Assembly (NCBI RefSeq): GCF_029239295.1
Contig: NZ_JAQZBC010000004.1
Location: forward strand, 124,001 to 188,000
DNA: 64,000 nt
Direction of reading: 5' to 3'
From: Sphingomonas sp.
GTDB lineage: Bacteria; Pseudomonadota; Alphaproteobacteria; Sphingomonadales; Sphingomonadaceae
Made by a program: the position numbers and the translations under genes. Under the pieces are notes generated by a model. That model was given only the letters and a program-made list of their open reading frames with translations, was not told where the DNA came from and searched no databases. Below, piece after piece: positions 36,453-44,961 of this stretch. Position 1 is the stretch's first letter; each line of letters begins with the position of its first letter.

Positions 36453-37957
36453 GCGTCGTCATCCGGGCGAGAATGAATCCGGGCCAGCGCTGGAAGGAAC
36501 ACGATGGTGACCACGCTGAGCGCGCCGGAGAGGAGAAAGAAATTGTCGTAGCCGATCGCGCCGACGATCGTCCCTCCCGCGCCGGCCAGCAGCCGCGGCA
36601 ACATGAAGGCGAAGCCGGTGAGGAAGGCATATTGCGCGCCGGCGAAGCGTGGATTGACCAGCAGCGACAGGTACACGACGAACACGGTGCCCGCGAAACC
36701 GTTGCCGAACTGATCAGCGCCGGTCGCGATGTACAGCAGCGTTTCGTTGACCGGCTGCTGCGCGAGCCAGACAAAGGCAAAGTTGCCGATCCCGGCGAGC
36801 AGCGCACCGGCGGTCAATGCCCATGTCATGCTCCAGCGTGTCACCAGCCAGCCGGCGAGCCCCACGCCGACGATGCTGGAGACGAGCGCCACCAGACTGT
36901 CGGCCCGGCCGATCTGCGACAGCGAATAGCCCAGATCCTTGATCATCGGCTTCGACAGGTTGAGCGCGAGGACGTCGCCCATGCGGTAGAGCGACACGAA
37001 CGCCATCAGCACCAGCGCGCCGAAGCCGAACCGCCAAAAGAAGTTGACGAACGGCCCGAGCGCGACCGACCGCCGAAGCTTCGATGTCGGCGGCGAACAA
37101 CGGATGCGGGGCAAGGCGGCGGCCATGGCGAGGAACGGCAACATGCACAGGCCGAGCACCCAGGGCGTGACGTTGGAGCCGGCATCGATTCCGGCCCCTT
37201 CCGCGGCGCGCAGGATCAGCCAGCCGATCGCCATCGTCGCGACGGTGGTCGCTGCCAGGATGATGACGCTGGCGAGGATGCCGGTGGTGAGCGAGGTGAA
37301 CCGCTCCACGTCGCGATCATCCGCGCCGTTCATGGCGGCGAGGACCGGGAAGGGCAGGAACGCAGCCAACGCGATGGCGAGATAGGCGAGCGTCCAGCCG
37401 CTCCAGTCGGCGAGCAGCAACGCGCCGCTGCCGGCCGCGACCATTGCGCTGCGATAGCCCCACAGGTTCGCCGCGACGATCGGGCCCTGTTCGTCCTGGG
37501 AGGGGAACAGCTCGATACGCCAGGCGTCGGCGGCGATCTCCAGCGTCGTTGTCCAGAACGCCAGCAGCACCGCGAACAATGCCGTGATCGCCAGACTGTC
37601 ATCGCCGGCGGTGAGCGCCATCCCCAGCATCGAGACGAAGATGCCCAGCTGCGCCAGCATCAGCCAGCCGCGCCGCTTGCCATAAAAGCGCGAGAAACCC
37701 GGGACGGCATAGCGATCCAACAGCGGCGCCCACACGAACTTCAGCGTGGGAAGAAGCTGAACCCAGGCGAAGAAGCCGATCACCGCCAGTGCCACGCCAT
37801 GCGCCTGCAAGCGGAGCGCGAGCACGGTGGAGAACATGTAGAAGGGCAGGCCAGCGGCAAAGCCAAGCAGCCCGTACAACGCCATGCCGCGCCGGTTGAC
37901 GGGCGCGCGGGGGATGCTGTCCTGGTCGGGCGCCGCAGCGGCGGCGATGTGCGTCAT
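36449..37957 (-). CDS. ampG: AmpG-like muropeptide permease (major facilitator superfamily)
   Basis: This 502-residue protein has 12 or more hydrophobic segments, beginning YGLLGFAAGLPFYMFSTVLA and WVQLLPTLKFVWAPLLDRY, which match the AmpG family's first helices. A long loop near 300 separates the halves, and GNGFAGTVFVVYLSLL lies in the second half. AmpG imports GlcNAc-anhydroMurNAc peptides for recycling. The downstream hydrolase is translationally coupled, and the kinase and murQ genes are read divergently from 106 bp away. Confidence 0.85.
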   Translation of the reverse strand: MTHIAAAAAPDQDSIPRAPVNRRGMALYGLLGFAAGLPFYMFSTVLALRLQAHGVALAVIGFFAWVQLLPTLKFVWAPLLDRYAVPGFSRFYGKRRGWLMLAQLGIFVSMLGMALTAGDDSLAITALFAVLLAFWTTTLEIAADAWRIELFPSQDEQGPIVAANLWGYRSAMVAAGSGALLLADWSGWTLAYLAIALAAFLPFPVLAAMNGADDRDVERFTSLTTGILASVIILAATTVATMAIGWLILRAAEGAGIDAGSNVTPWVLGLCMLPFLAMAAALPRIRCSPPTSKLRRSVALGPFVNFFWRFGFGALVLMAFVSLYRMGDVLALNLSKPMIKDLGYSLSQIGRADSLVALVSSIVGVGLAGWLVTRWSMTWALTAGALLAGIGNFAFVWLAQQPVNETLLYIATGADQFGNGFAGTVFVVYLSLLVNPRFAGAQYAFLTGFAFMLPRLLAGAGGTIVGAIGYDNFFLLSGALSVVTIVFLPALARIHSRPDDDA

Positions 37958-38063
37958 GGCCCGATCGTTCTACGCGGCGGCGCGCGCGTCAATCCCGCTA
38001 TAGGCGCGATAGGCGATCCGCATCACTGGGGGTTATACCGGCGGGGTCAAAGGGAATGGGCCG

Positions 38064-39023
38064 ATGGCGGCCAGGACGGACACATTGCCCAGCATGGTGG
38101 AATGGTACCTTGGCATCGATGCGGGCGGCAGCCATTGCCGCGGCCGGCTGGTGGATGCCGCCGGAACGATCGTCGGCACCGGGCATAGCGGCCCTGCCAG
38201 CACACGCCTTGGCATGGAAGCAGTGCGATCGGCGATCGACGAAGTGATCGATCAGGCGGTGGGGAGCGCCGGCCTGACCCGCGAGGATCGCGGGCGCGTG
38301 GCGGCGGGGATCGGCATTGCCGGGATTTCGCGTCCGGGCAGCGCCGCGGCGCTGGAGGCGATGGAGCTTGGGCTCGCCAGCACGGCGTGGGCGTCGGACG
38401 CAGTGATCGCCAATATCGGCGCGCATGACGGACAGGACGGCGCGACGTTGATCCTGGGCACGGGAAGCATCGCGCAATTGCGCATCGATGGCGTGGATTG
38501 TTCGATCGGCGGCTACGGCTTTCCCATTTCGGACGAGGGAAGTGGTGCGGCGCTGGGTCTATCGGCGATGCGCCATGCGCTACGCGCGCTGGACGGTCGG
38601 ACCAAGCGGACGCCGCTGACCTGTGCGATCACCGCGCGGTTCGAGGAGATGATCCCGCGCGCCATCGCGTGGATGGATCGCGCAGGGCCGGCCGATTACG
38701 CGGCGCTGGCACCGATCGTGATCGACCATGCGGAGCAGGACGATGACATTGCGCGTGCGATCGTGACGGAGGCCGCCGGGCACGTCGAATGTTTCATCGA
38801 CACGATCTTTGCGCGGGGCGCGCCGGCGTGCGCGATGCTGGGGGGGCTGGCGCCCCATCTTCGCCCGTGGCTGCGCGACCGGACCGCAGCAAAGCTCAGC
38901 GAGCCAAAGGGGGATGCGCTGCATGGGGCGTTGCGGCTGGCCGGGTTTACCGGCGCCTTCGCTGTCGACGACGCGCCCGTCGATGAAGGCCAGCGACCGT
39001 CAGTGAAGGAGCGTCGTGCGTGA
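38064..39023 (+). CDS. BadF/BadG-family amino-sugar kinase (GlcNAc and/or MurNAc kinase)
   Basis: This protein of about 319 residues has the ASKHA ATPase motifs: YLGIDAGGSHCRGRLVD, GIAGISRPGS, LILGTGSIAQ and GGYGFPISDEGSGAALG. The family includes human-type GlcNAc kinase and clostridial MurK, which phosphorylates MurNAc and GlcNAc. Because it overlaps murQ by 4 nt, it most likely makes MurNAc-6-phosphate for MurQ in the cytoplasm. The ATG at 38064 has AAGGGAA upstream, but MVEWYLGIDAGG at 38094 is a possible shorter start. Confidence 0.87.
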   Translation: MAARTDTLPSMVEWYLGIDAGGSHCRGRLVDAAGTIVGTGHSGPASTRLGMEAVRSAIDEVIDQAVGSAGLTREDRGRVAAGIGIAGISRPGSAAALEAMELGLASTAWASDAVIANIGAHDGQDGATLILGTGSIAQLRIDGVDCSIGGYGFPISDEGSGAALGLSAMRHALRALDGRTKRTPLTCAITARFEEMIPRAIAWMDRAGPADYAALAPIVIDHAEQDDDIARAIVTEAAGHVECFIDTIFARGAPACAMLGGLAPHLRPWLRDRTAAKLSEPKGDALHGALRLAGFTGAFAVDDAPVDEGQRPSVKERRA

Positions 39024-39904
39024 GCACTGAAACCGTTGATCCGCGCTACGCCAGCATCGATCGTTGGCCCGCGTCGAGCGCCGTCGAAGCCATGCTGGAA
39101 GGGCAGCTGGCGGCGGTCGCCGCGCTGAAGAGCCAAGTGACGGCGATCGCGGGCGCCGCAGAGGCGGCCGCGCGGCGGCTCGGCGAGACGGGGCGGCTTG
39201 TGTATGCCGGGGCCGGCACGTCGGGCCGTGTCGCGGTTCAGGACGGGGTCGAACTGTACCCGACCTATAACTGGCCCCGCGAGCGGCTGCTGTTCCTGAT
39301 GGCGGGCGGCACCCGCGCGCTGATCGAGAGCGCAGAGGGGGCGGAGGATGACCCGGTTGAAGCGCGTGAGACGGTGGCTGCCTCGTCCCTGACGCCGCAG
39401 GATGTGGTGATCGGCGTCGCGGCCAGTGGTCGCACGCCCTATACGGTAGCTGTGATCGACGCGGCGCGTGCCGCTGGCGCGCTGACGATCGGGATCGCCA
39501 ACAATCCGGAGACGCCGCTGCTGACCGCCGCGGAGCATACCATCCTGGCCGACACCGGAAGCGAGATTGTCGCCGGGTCGACGCGGATGAAGGCGGGTAC
39601 CGCGCAAAAGGCCGCGCTCAACATGCTGTCGACCACGATCATGGTGCGGCTGGGGCTGGTTCACGCGGGGTTGATGGTCAACATGCGCGTTTCGAACGCC
39701 AAGCTGCGGGCGCGTGCCGAGCGCATGATCGTGACGATCGCGGGCGTCGACCAAGGCTTGGCGCGCGAGGCGCTCGCGCGGGGCGGTGATGATGTGCGGC
39801 GCGCGGTGCTGATCGCGCGCGGGGCGAGCCCGGCGGCGGCGGCGGCAGCGCTGGCGAGCCACAACGGTAATCTGGCCAGCGCGATGGAAGCGCTGGGCAA
39901 CTGA
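39020..39904 (+). CDS. murQ: N-acetylmuramic acid 6-phosphate etherase MurQ
   Basis: This 294-residue SIS-domain protein starts at a GTG overlapping the kinase gene. Family motifs are VYAGAGTSGRVAVQDGVEL with the catalytic Glu, LMAGGTRALIESAEGAEDD, GVAASGRTPYTVAV and STRMKAGTAQKAALNMLST. MurQ removes the lactyl ether of MurNAc-6-P to give GlcNAc-6-P and D-lactate. It is the committed step of amino-sugar recycling and converges with the prp regulator gene, 4 bp away. Confidence 0.95.
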   Translation: MSTETVDPRYASIDRWPASSAVEAMLEGQLAAVAALKSQVTAIAGAAEAAARRLGETGRLVYAGAGTSGRVAVQDGVELYPTYNWPRERLLFLMAGGTRALIESAEGAEDDPVEARETVAASSLTPQDVVIGVAASGRTPYTVAVIDAARAAGALTIGIANNPETPLLTAAEHTILADTGSEIVAGSTRMKAGTAQKAALNMLSTTIMVRLGLVHAGLMVNMRVSNAKLRARAERMIVTIAGVDQGLAREALARGGDDVRRAVLIARGASPAAAAAALASHNGNLASAMEALGN

Positions 39905-39908
39905 GGCG

Positions 39909-41333
39909 CTAGGGCCGGTCGCTGCCGCTGGCGAAGGCAACCGGATAGGGGGTGAGCGTGCTGCGGTTCTCGTCAGCCGCGACCGCCCGGCCGATCATCG
40001 GGAACGCCCGCTGCGGGCAGGCCGTGCGTTCGCACACTTTGCACCCGACACCGATCGGCGTGGCCGCCGACGGATCGCTGAGGTCGAAGCCGCGCGAATA
40101 GACGAGCCGGTGCGCGTGGCGAATGTCGCAGCCGAGCGCAATGGCAAAGGTCTTGCCCGGTTCGCCAAAGGCGCCGGCGGTGCGCCGCACCGTCCGCGCG
40201 ACCCAAAGATACGTTCGGCCGTCGGGCATTTGCGCGACCTGACGCAGGACGCGGCCGGGCTGGGCGAACGCCTCATAGACTTTCCACAAGGGACAGCTGC
40301 CGCCCACGCGCGAGAAGTGGAAGTCGGTCGCGGATTGCCGCTTCGAGATGTTGCCGGCGCGGTCGACGCGTATGAAGAAGAAGGGAACGCCGCGCGCTTC
40401 GGGCCGCTGGAGCGTCGAGAGGCGGTGGCATATCGTTTCGAACCCGACGCCGAAATGGCGACCCAGTCGTTCGATGTCATAGGCCTGCGCCTCCGCCGTG
40501 GCGAGGAAATCGCCATAGGGCAGGAGGAGCGCGCCGGCAAAGTAATTGGCCAGCCCGATGCGCGCGAGGCGCCGTGCCTCGCTGCCGGTGAGGACAGGGC
40601 TGCTCGCCAGATCGTCGATCAGGTCGCCGACCTCGAGGAAGGCAAGCTGGGTCGCCATCTGGAACGCCTGCTGCCCCGGGCGAAGGTCCGGCGAGACGTG
40701 CAGCACGCGCGTATCGGGATCGTAGCGGCGCTGCACCGAGCCGGGTTGGGCATGGACGACGCGGATGTCATGCAGCCGCGCCAGACGCTCGATCAGCCCC
40801 GAATGGACCATCCGCGGGGCGAAACCGGCCTCCTGGTAGAGCCGCTCGGCCGCCTGATCGAGCGGTTCGATGTGGTTGTAATGCGCGTGGAAGAATTCGC
40901 GCACCTGTTCGAACGGCATCCGTGCTGAACCGCCGGCGAGCCATTCGTTGCCGAGTTGATCGGCCATCGCCTCGGTCCGCTCGATCATCTCGCGGTGGCG
41001 CCGCTGGAGCCCGATCAGGGTGCGGGCGACGGCGGGCATGTTGGTGGCGAGTTCGCGGATCTCGGCGAGCGAGATCGGTTCGGGCGCCTCGGCGAGACTG
41101 TCGCGAAGGTCGGTGATGAGGCGGGCCTCTTCATCCTCCGAGAAGAGTTGCACATCGATGCCGAAGACGGCGTTGATCTTCAGCAGCACCGGCACGGTCA
41201 GCGGGCGCTGATTCTGTTCGATCTGGTTGAGGTAGCTGGTCGAGATGCCGAGCGCCTGGGCAAGCTCGACCTGTTTCAGCCGCCGTTCCTCGCGCAGCCG
41301 CCGCAGCCGCACGCCCATGAAAGTTTTCCGCAT
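39909..41333 (-). CDS. ScfR/RamB-type XRE regulator of short-chain acyl metabolism
   Basis: This 474-residue protein has an N-terminal XRE helix-turn-helix (LRRLREERRLKQVELAQALG, ISTSYLNQIEQNQRPLT), a middle IrrE-like domain with FFHAHYNHIEPLDQAAERL, and a C-terminal domain ending with the cysteine group CKVCERTAC. This layout is that of RamB, PccR and PrpR-like regulators, which respond to acyl-CoA or CoA esters of propionate and acetate. It is downstream of prpB on the same strand, so it most likely controls the 2-methylcitrate genes. See the repeated TGCGAA-type elements at 41341, 41403 and 47752. Confidence 0.88.
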   Translation of the reverse strand: MRKTFMGVRLRRLREERRLKQVELAQALGISTSYLNQIEQNQRPLTVPVLLKINAVFGIDVQLFSEDEEARLITDLRDSLAEAPEPISLAEIRELATNMPAVARTLIGLQRRHREMIERTEAMADQLGNEWLAGGSARMPFEQVREFFHAHYNHIEPLDQAAERLYQEAGFAPRMVHSGLIERLARLHDIRVVHAQPGSVQRRYDPDTRVLHVSPDLRPGQQAFQMATQLAFLEVGDLIDDLASSPVLTGSEARRLARIGLANYFAGALLLPYGDFLATAEAQAYDIERLGRHFGVGFETICHRLSTLQRPEARGVPFFFIRVDRAGNISKRQSATDFHFSRVGGSCPLWKVYEAFAQPGRVLRQVAQMPDGRTYLWVARTVRRTAGAFGEPGKTFAIALGCDIRHAHRLVYSRGFDLSDPSAATPIGVGCKVCERTACPQRAFPMIGRAVAADENRSTLTPYPVAFASGSDRP

Positions 41334-41340
41334 GTGCGCC

Positions 41341-41355
41341 TTTGCACCTTTCGCA
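41341..41355. promoter_or_regulatory. Candidate operator just upstream of the prp regulator gene
   Basis: On the minus strand it reads TGCGAAAGGTGCAAA, two TGCRAA units 9 bp apart and 8-22 bp before the regulator start. Related ScfR-type regulators bind TTTGCAAA-like half sites. The spacing differs from the published PccR site, so identity is inferred. Confidence 0.4.
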
Positions 41356-41402
41356 TCCAGGGGTCGGCGGGGAGCCAGCGTTACCGGATCGTGAGCTTAG
41401 CG

Positions 41403-41422
41403 TTTTGCGGATGTTGCGAAAA
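41403..41422. promoter_or_regulatory. Second candidate operator between prpB and its regulator
   Basis: The plus strand reads TTTTGCGGATGTTGCGAAAA. Two TGCG units again lie 9 bp apart. It is 70-89 bp upstream of the regulator gene, within the 139-bp gap that separates it from prpB. Confidence 0.4.
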
Positions 41423-41472
41423 GAGAGGAGCCTGCCCGGCCGGCTCGATCCCAGCCGGGCAGACGGGGGGGA

Positions 41473-42393
41473 TCAGCCCTCCTGCGGCATCACGGGAACA
41501 ACCGTCTTGATGATGCTGGCGTCGAGTTCCTCGAAATCGTGCAAGCCGATCGTGTCGTACAGCTCCTGACGGGTCTGCATCCGGTCGACGTACTTGTGGG
41601 TGCCGCCGTTTTCCTTGATCGAGGCGTAGAGCTCTGCCTGCGCCTTGTTGGCGACGCGCAAGGACGAGACCGGCCAGATCACCATCTTATAGCCCATCTC
41701 CTCGAACTCGGCCGCGGTGTAGAAGGGGGTCTTGCCGAATTCGGTCATATTGGCGAGCAGCGGCACGTTCGGCATCGCCTTGGCGAACTTCTCGAACATC
41801 TCGCGGGTGTTGAGCGCCTCGGGGAAGATCGCGTCGGCGCCGGCCTCGACGTAGAGCTTGGCGCGGTCGACCGCGGCGTCGAAGCCCTCCACGCCGGCGG
41901 CGTCGGTACGGGCGACGATGACGATGTCACGCGCGGCCTTCTTCGCGGCGGCAACCTTGGTCGCCATGTCCATCGCTGAGACGAGGTTCTTGCCGTTCAG
42001 ATGGCCACACTTCTTCGGCAGGATCTGGTCCTCAAGGTGGACCGCGCCGGCGCCCGCGTCCTCGAAGGTGCGGACCATGTGCATGACGTTCAGCGCCTCG
42101 CCATAGCCGGTGTCGCCATCGACGAGCAGCGGGAGGCCGGACGAACGGACGATCTGGCGGATGAAGAAGGCAACTTCATCGACGGTGATGATACCGAGAT
42201 CGGGCAGGCCCATCGAGGCGGTCATCGCCGCGCCCGAGAGGTACAGGCCGTCGAAGCCGGCGTTGCGCGCCTGGATTGCGGCCTGGCCGTTGTGCGCGCC
42301 GGGCAACTGGAAGATGCCGGGACGCTCAAGGCCGGCGCGGAAGCGCTTGCCGGCGGATTCGGTGGGGAGGTCGGAGGCGAGGAGGTAAGGCAT
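41473..42393 (-). CDS. prpB: 2-methylisocitrate lyase
   Basis: This 306-residue protein is of the isocitrate-lyase superfamily. The PrpB signature is present: the KKCGH loop in LEDQILPKKCGHLNGK with its catalytic Cys, LVDGDTGYGEALNVM for Mg binding, and the N-terminal LPGAHNGQAA. It splits 2-methylisocitrate into succinate and pyruvate. It follows prpC by 115 nt, with a strong hairpin in the gap (42453-42479). Confidence 0.95.
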   Translation of the reverse strand: MPYLLASDLPTESAGKRFRAGLERPGIFQLPGAHNGQAAIQARNAGFDGLYLSGAAMTASMGLPDLGIITVDEVAFFIRQIVRSSGLPLLVDGDTGYGEALNVMHMVRTFEDAGAGAVHLEDQILPKKCGHLNGKNLVSAMDMATKVAAAKKAARDIVIVARTDAAGVEGFDAAVDRAKLYVEAGADAIFPEALNTREMFEKFAKAMPNVPLLANMTEFGKTPFYTAAEFEEMGYKMVIWPVSSLRVANKAQAELYASIKENGGTHKYVDRMQTRQELYDTIGLHDFEELDASIIKTVVPVMPQEG

Positions 42394-42452
42394 TGTCGGT
42401 CCTTGTTTATTCGACGTCAGATTTGGGTATGCGTCAGCATTTTTTGTAGCTT

Positions 42453-42479
42453 GGCGCGGCCCTCGACGACGGCCGCGCC
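42453..42479. repeat. Perfect 9-bp inverted repeat between prpC and prpB
   Basis: GGCGCGGCC (42453-42461) and GGCCGCGCC (42471-42479) pair fully around a 9-nt loop. In the transcribed (minus) sense it is followed by an A-rich rather than U-rich tract, so it is not a standard terminator. It may stabilise the upstream message or slow read-through to prpB. Confidence 0.6.
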
Positions 42480-42508
42480 TCCGATCCTCTCACTACGTCA
42501 GCGGGCGC

Positions 42509-43666
42509 TTACTTGCGCTCGGCCAGCGGCACCCACTGGAGATCCTCGGGGCCGGTGTAATTGGCCGAGGGGCGGATGATCTTATTGTCTTCGCGCTGTT
42601 CGATCACGTGCGCCGCCCAGCCCGAGGTGCGCGCGATCACGAAGAGCGGCGTGAACATCGCGGTGGGGATGCCCATCATGTGGTAGGAGACGGCCGAGAA
42701 CCAATCGAGGTTCGGGAACATCTTCTTCACGTCCATCATCACCGTCTCGAGGCGGTCGGCGATGTCGTACATCTTGGTCGAGCCTGCCTCGTCCGACAGC
42801 TTCTTGGCGACGCGCTTGATCACGACGTTGCGCGGATCGCTGATCGTATAGACCGGGTGACCGAAGCCGATGATGACTTCCTTGGCTTCCATCCGCTTGC
42901 GGATATCGGCCTCTGCCTCGTCCGGGTTCTGGTAGCGCTTCTGGATTTCAAAGGCGACTTCATTGGCGCCGCCATGCTTGGGCCCGCGCAGTGCGCCGAT
43001 TGCACCGGTGATGCACGAGTGCATGTCCGAGCCGGTGCCGGCAATGACGCGCGAGGTGAAGGTCGACGCGTTGAACTCATGCTCGGCATAGAGGATCAGC
43101 GAGGTGTGCATCGCCTGCACCCAGCTCTCGCTCGGCGCTTCGCCGTGGAGCAGGTGGAGGAAGTGGCCGCCGATCGATTCGTCGTCGGTCTCGACATCGA
43201 TCTCCACGCCGTTGTTCGACAGATGGTACCAATAGAGCAGCATCGAGCCGAGGCTGGCCATCAGCCGGTCGGCGATGTCGCGGGCGCCCGGTGCGTTATG
43301 ATCGTCCTTTTCGGGGAGCGCGCAGCCGAGTGCCGACACGCCGGTGCGCATCACGTCCATCGGGTGAGCGGCGGCGGGGAGCGCGGCGAGCGCCTCCTTC
43401 ACGGCGAGCGGCAGGCCACGGAGCGCCTTCAGCTTCGTCTTATAAGCCTTGAGCTCAGCCGCATTGGGGAGCCAGCCGTGGACGAGCAGGTGGGCGATTT
43501 CCTCGAACTCGGCCGTCTCGGCGAAATCGAGAATGTCATAGCCGCGATAGTGCAGGTCGTTGCCGGTGCGGCCGACGGTGCACAGTGCGGTGTTGCCGGC
43601 GGTGACGCCGGAGAGGGCGACGGACTTCTTCGGCTTGAAGGTGGGAGCGGTGGCGGTGTCGGTCAT
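42509..43666 (-). CDS. prpC: 2-methylcitrate synthase
   Basis: This 385-residue citrate-synthase-family protein is of the PrpC type. It shows [23 protein letters not shown] [12 protein letters not shown], the catalytic His in [26 protein letters not shown] and the C-terminal [20 protein letters not shown] with Arg. It joins propionyl-CoA and oxaloacetate. The lack of an N-terminal extension seen in the larger TCA citrate synthase supports PrpC. Confidence 0.95.
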   Translation of the reverse strand: MTDTATAPTFKPKKSVALSGVTAGNTALCTVGRTGNDLHYRGYDILDFAETAEFEEIAHLLVHGWLPNAAELKAYKTKLKALRGLPLAVKEALAALPAAAHPMDVMRTGVSALGCALPEKDDHNAPGARDIADRLMASLGSMLLYWYHLSNNGVEIDVETDDESIGGHFLHLLHGEAPSESWVQAMHTSLILYAEHEFNASTFTSRVIAGTGSDMHSCITGAIGALRGPKHGGANEVAFEIQKRYQNPDEAEADIRKRMEAKEVIIGFGHPVYTISDPRNVVIKRVAKKLSDEAGSTKMYDIADRLETVMMDVKKMFPNLDWFSAVSYHMMGIPTAMFTPLFVIARTSGWAAHVIEQREDNKIIRPSANYTGPEDLQWVPLAERK

Positions 43667-43736
43667 GCTCTTTCAGTCCTCTTTCTGATTTTACGTGTCG
43701 CCCGGCGAGGGGCGTGTAACTGGTGCTGCCGTGGCG

Positions 43737-43758
43737 CAGCCCGCGAGGGTGCGGGCTG
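43737..43758. repeat. Perfect 8-bp inverted repeat between prpF and prpC
   Basis: CAGCCCGC (43737-43744) is inverted as GCGGGCTG (43751-43758) with a 6-nt loop. No T-run follows on the minus strand. It sits in the 101-bp gap, in the same relative place as the hairpin between prpC and prpB. Confidence 0.55.
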
Positions 43759-43767
43759 GTCGGCTGT

Positions 43768-44961
43768 TCAGAAGCTTCCCTCGGGAACGCGCACATGGCC
43801 TTCCATCAGGATGCGCGCGCTGCGGCTCATGATCGCCTTGGTGACGGTCCACTGGCCATCAACCTGGCGAACCTCCGCGCCGACGCGCAGCGTGCCGGAC
43901 GGGTGGCCGAAGCGGACCGCCTGACGCTCACCGCCGCCAGCCGCCTGGTTGACGAGCGTGCCAGGGACCGCCGCCGCCGTAGCGATGGCGACCGAGGCGG
44001 TACCCATCATTGCGTGATGGAGCTTGCCCATCGACAGCGCGCGGACGAGCAGGTCGATGTCCGCGGCCTTCACGATCTTGCCGCTGGACGAAGAATAGTC
44101 GGTCGGTGGCGCGACAAAGGCGATCTTTGGCGTGTGCTGCCGCTTGGCGGCTTCCTCGGGCGACTTGATAAGGCCCATCTTCATCGCGCCGATCGTGCGC
44201 AGCGCCTCGAACCGGCGCAGCGTATCCGGATTGGAATTGATCGCCTCCCGCAGTTCGGTGCCGGTGAAGCCGATGTCGGCGGCATTGACGAAGATCGTCG
44301 GGATGCCGGCGGTGATCATCGTTGCCTTGAGCTTGCCGCCCGGCACGATTTCCTCCGGCACGTCGAGCTCGTCGATGAGATTGCCGGTCGGGAACATCGA
44401 GCCGCCCTCTTCGCCGTCGTCGGCGGGGTCGACGAATTCGAGGACGATCTCGGCCGATGGGAAGGTGACGCCATCGAGTTCAAAGTCGCCGGTTTCCTGC
44501 ACTTCCCCATTTGAGACGGGGACGTGGGCGATGATCGTCTTGTTGATGTTCGCCTGCCAGATGCGGACGGTGCACATGCCGTTTTCGGCGCGGTTCGCAT
44601 CGACATAGCCGGCGTGGATCGCGAAGGCGCCCGCGCCGGTGGAGAGGTTGCCGCAATTGCCCGACCAGTCGACGAAATCGGTGTCGATCGACACCTGACC
44701 GTAGAGGTAGTCGACATCGTGACCCGGCTGGCTGCTGGGGGAGATGATGACGCACTTGCTGGTGCTGGACGTCGCGCCGCCCATGCCGTCGATCTGCGCG
44801 GCATAGGGATCGGGGCTGCCGATGACGCGCTGGAACAGCTTGTCGCGCGCGGGCCCCGGAACCCGGGCGGCTTCGGGCAGATCCTCCAGCCGGAAGAACA
44901 CGCCCTTGCTGGTGCCGCCGCGCATATAGGTGGCGGGGATGCGGACCTGTCCGGCCATCAA
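43768..44961 (-). CDS. prpF: 2-methylaconitate cis-trans isomerase
   Basis: This 397-residue protein begins VRIPATYMRGGTSKGVFF, the PrpF signature, and has SPDPYAAQIDGMGGATSSTSK and GNCGNLSTGAGAFA, which supply the diaminopimelate-epimerase-like fold. PrpF lets AcnD replace PrpD by turning the trans product of AcnD into the isomer that aconitase can hydrate. It overlaps the acnD stop by 4 nt. Two ATGs in a row (44961, 44958) are possible starts. Confidence 0.95.
   Translation of the reverse strand: MMAGQVRIPATYMRGGTSKGVFFRLEDLPEAARVPGPARDKLFQRVIGSPDPYAAQIDGMGGATSSTSKCVIISPSSQPGHDVDYLYGQVSIDTDFVDWSGNCGNLSTGAGAFAIHAGYVDANRAENGMCTVRIWQANINKTIIAHVPVSNGEVQETGDFELDGVTFPSAEIVLEFVDPADDGEEGGSMFPTGNLIDELDVPEEIVPGGKLKATMITAGIPTIFVNAADIGFTGTELREAINSNPDTLRRFEALRTIGAMKMGLIKSPEEAAKRQHTPKIAFVAPPTDYSSSSGKIVKAADIDLLVRALSMGKLHHAMMGTASVAIATAAAVPGTLVNQAAGGGERQAVRFGHPSGTLRVGAEVRQVDGQWTVTKAIMSRSARILMEGHVRVPEGSF

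Noticed and set aside
36398..38188. Long plus-strand open frame of about 596 codons
   Set aside because: It is the mirror of the ampG-like gene on the minus strand. The translation is rich in Arg, His, Gln and Asp and matches no domain.
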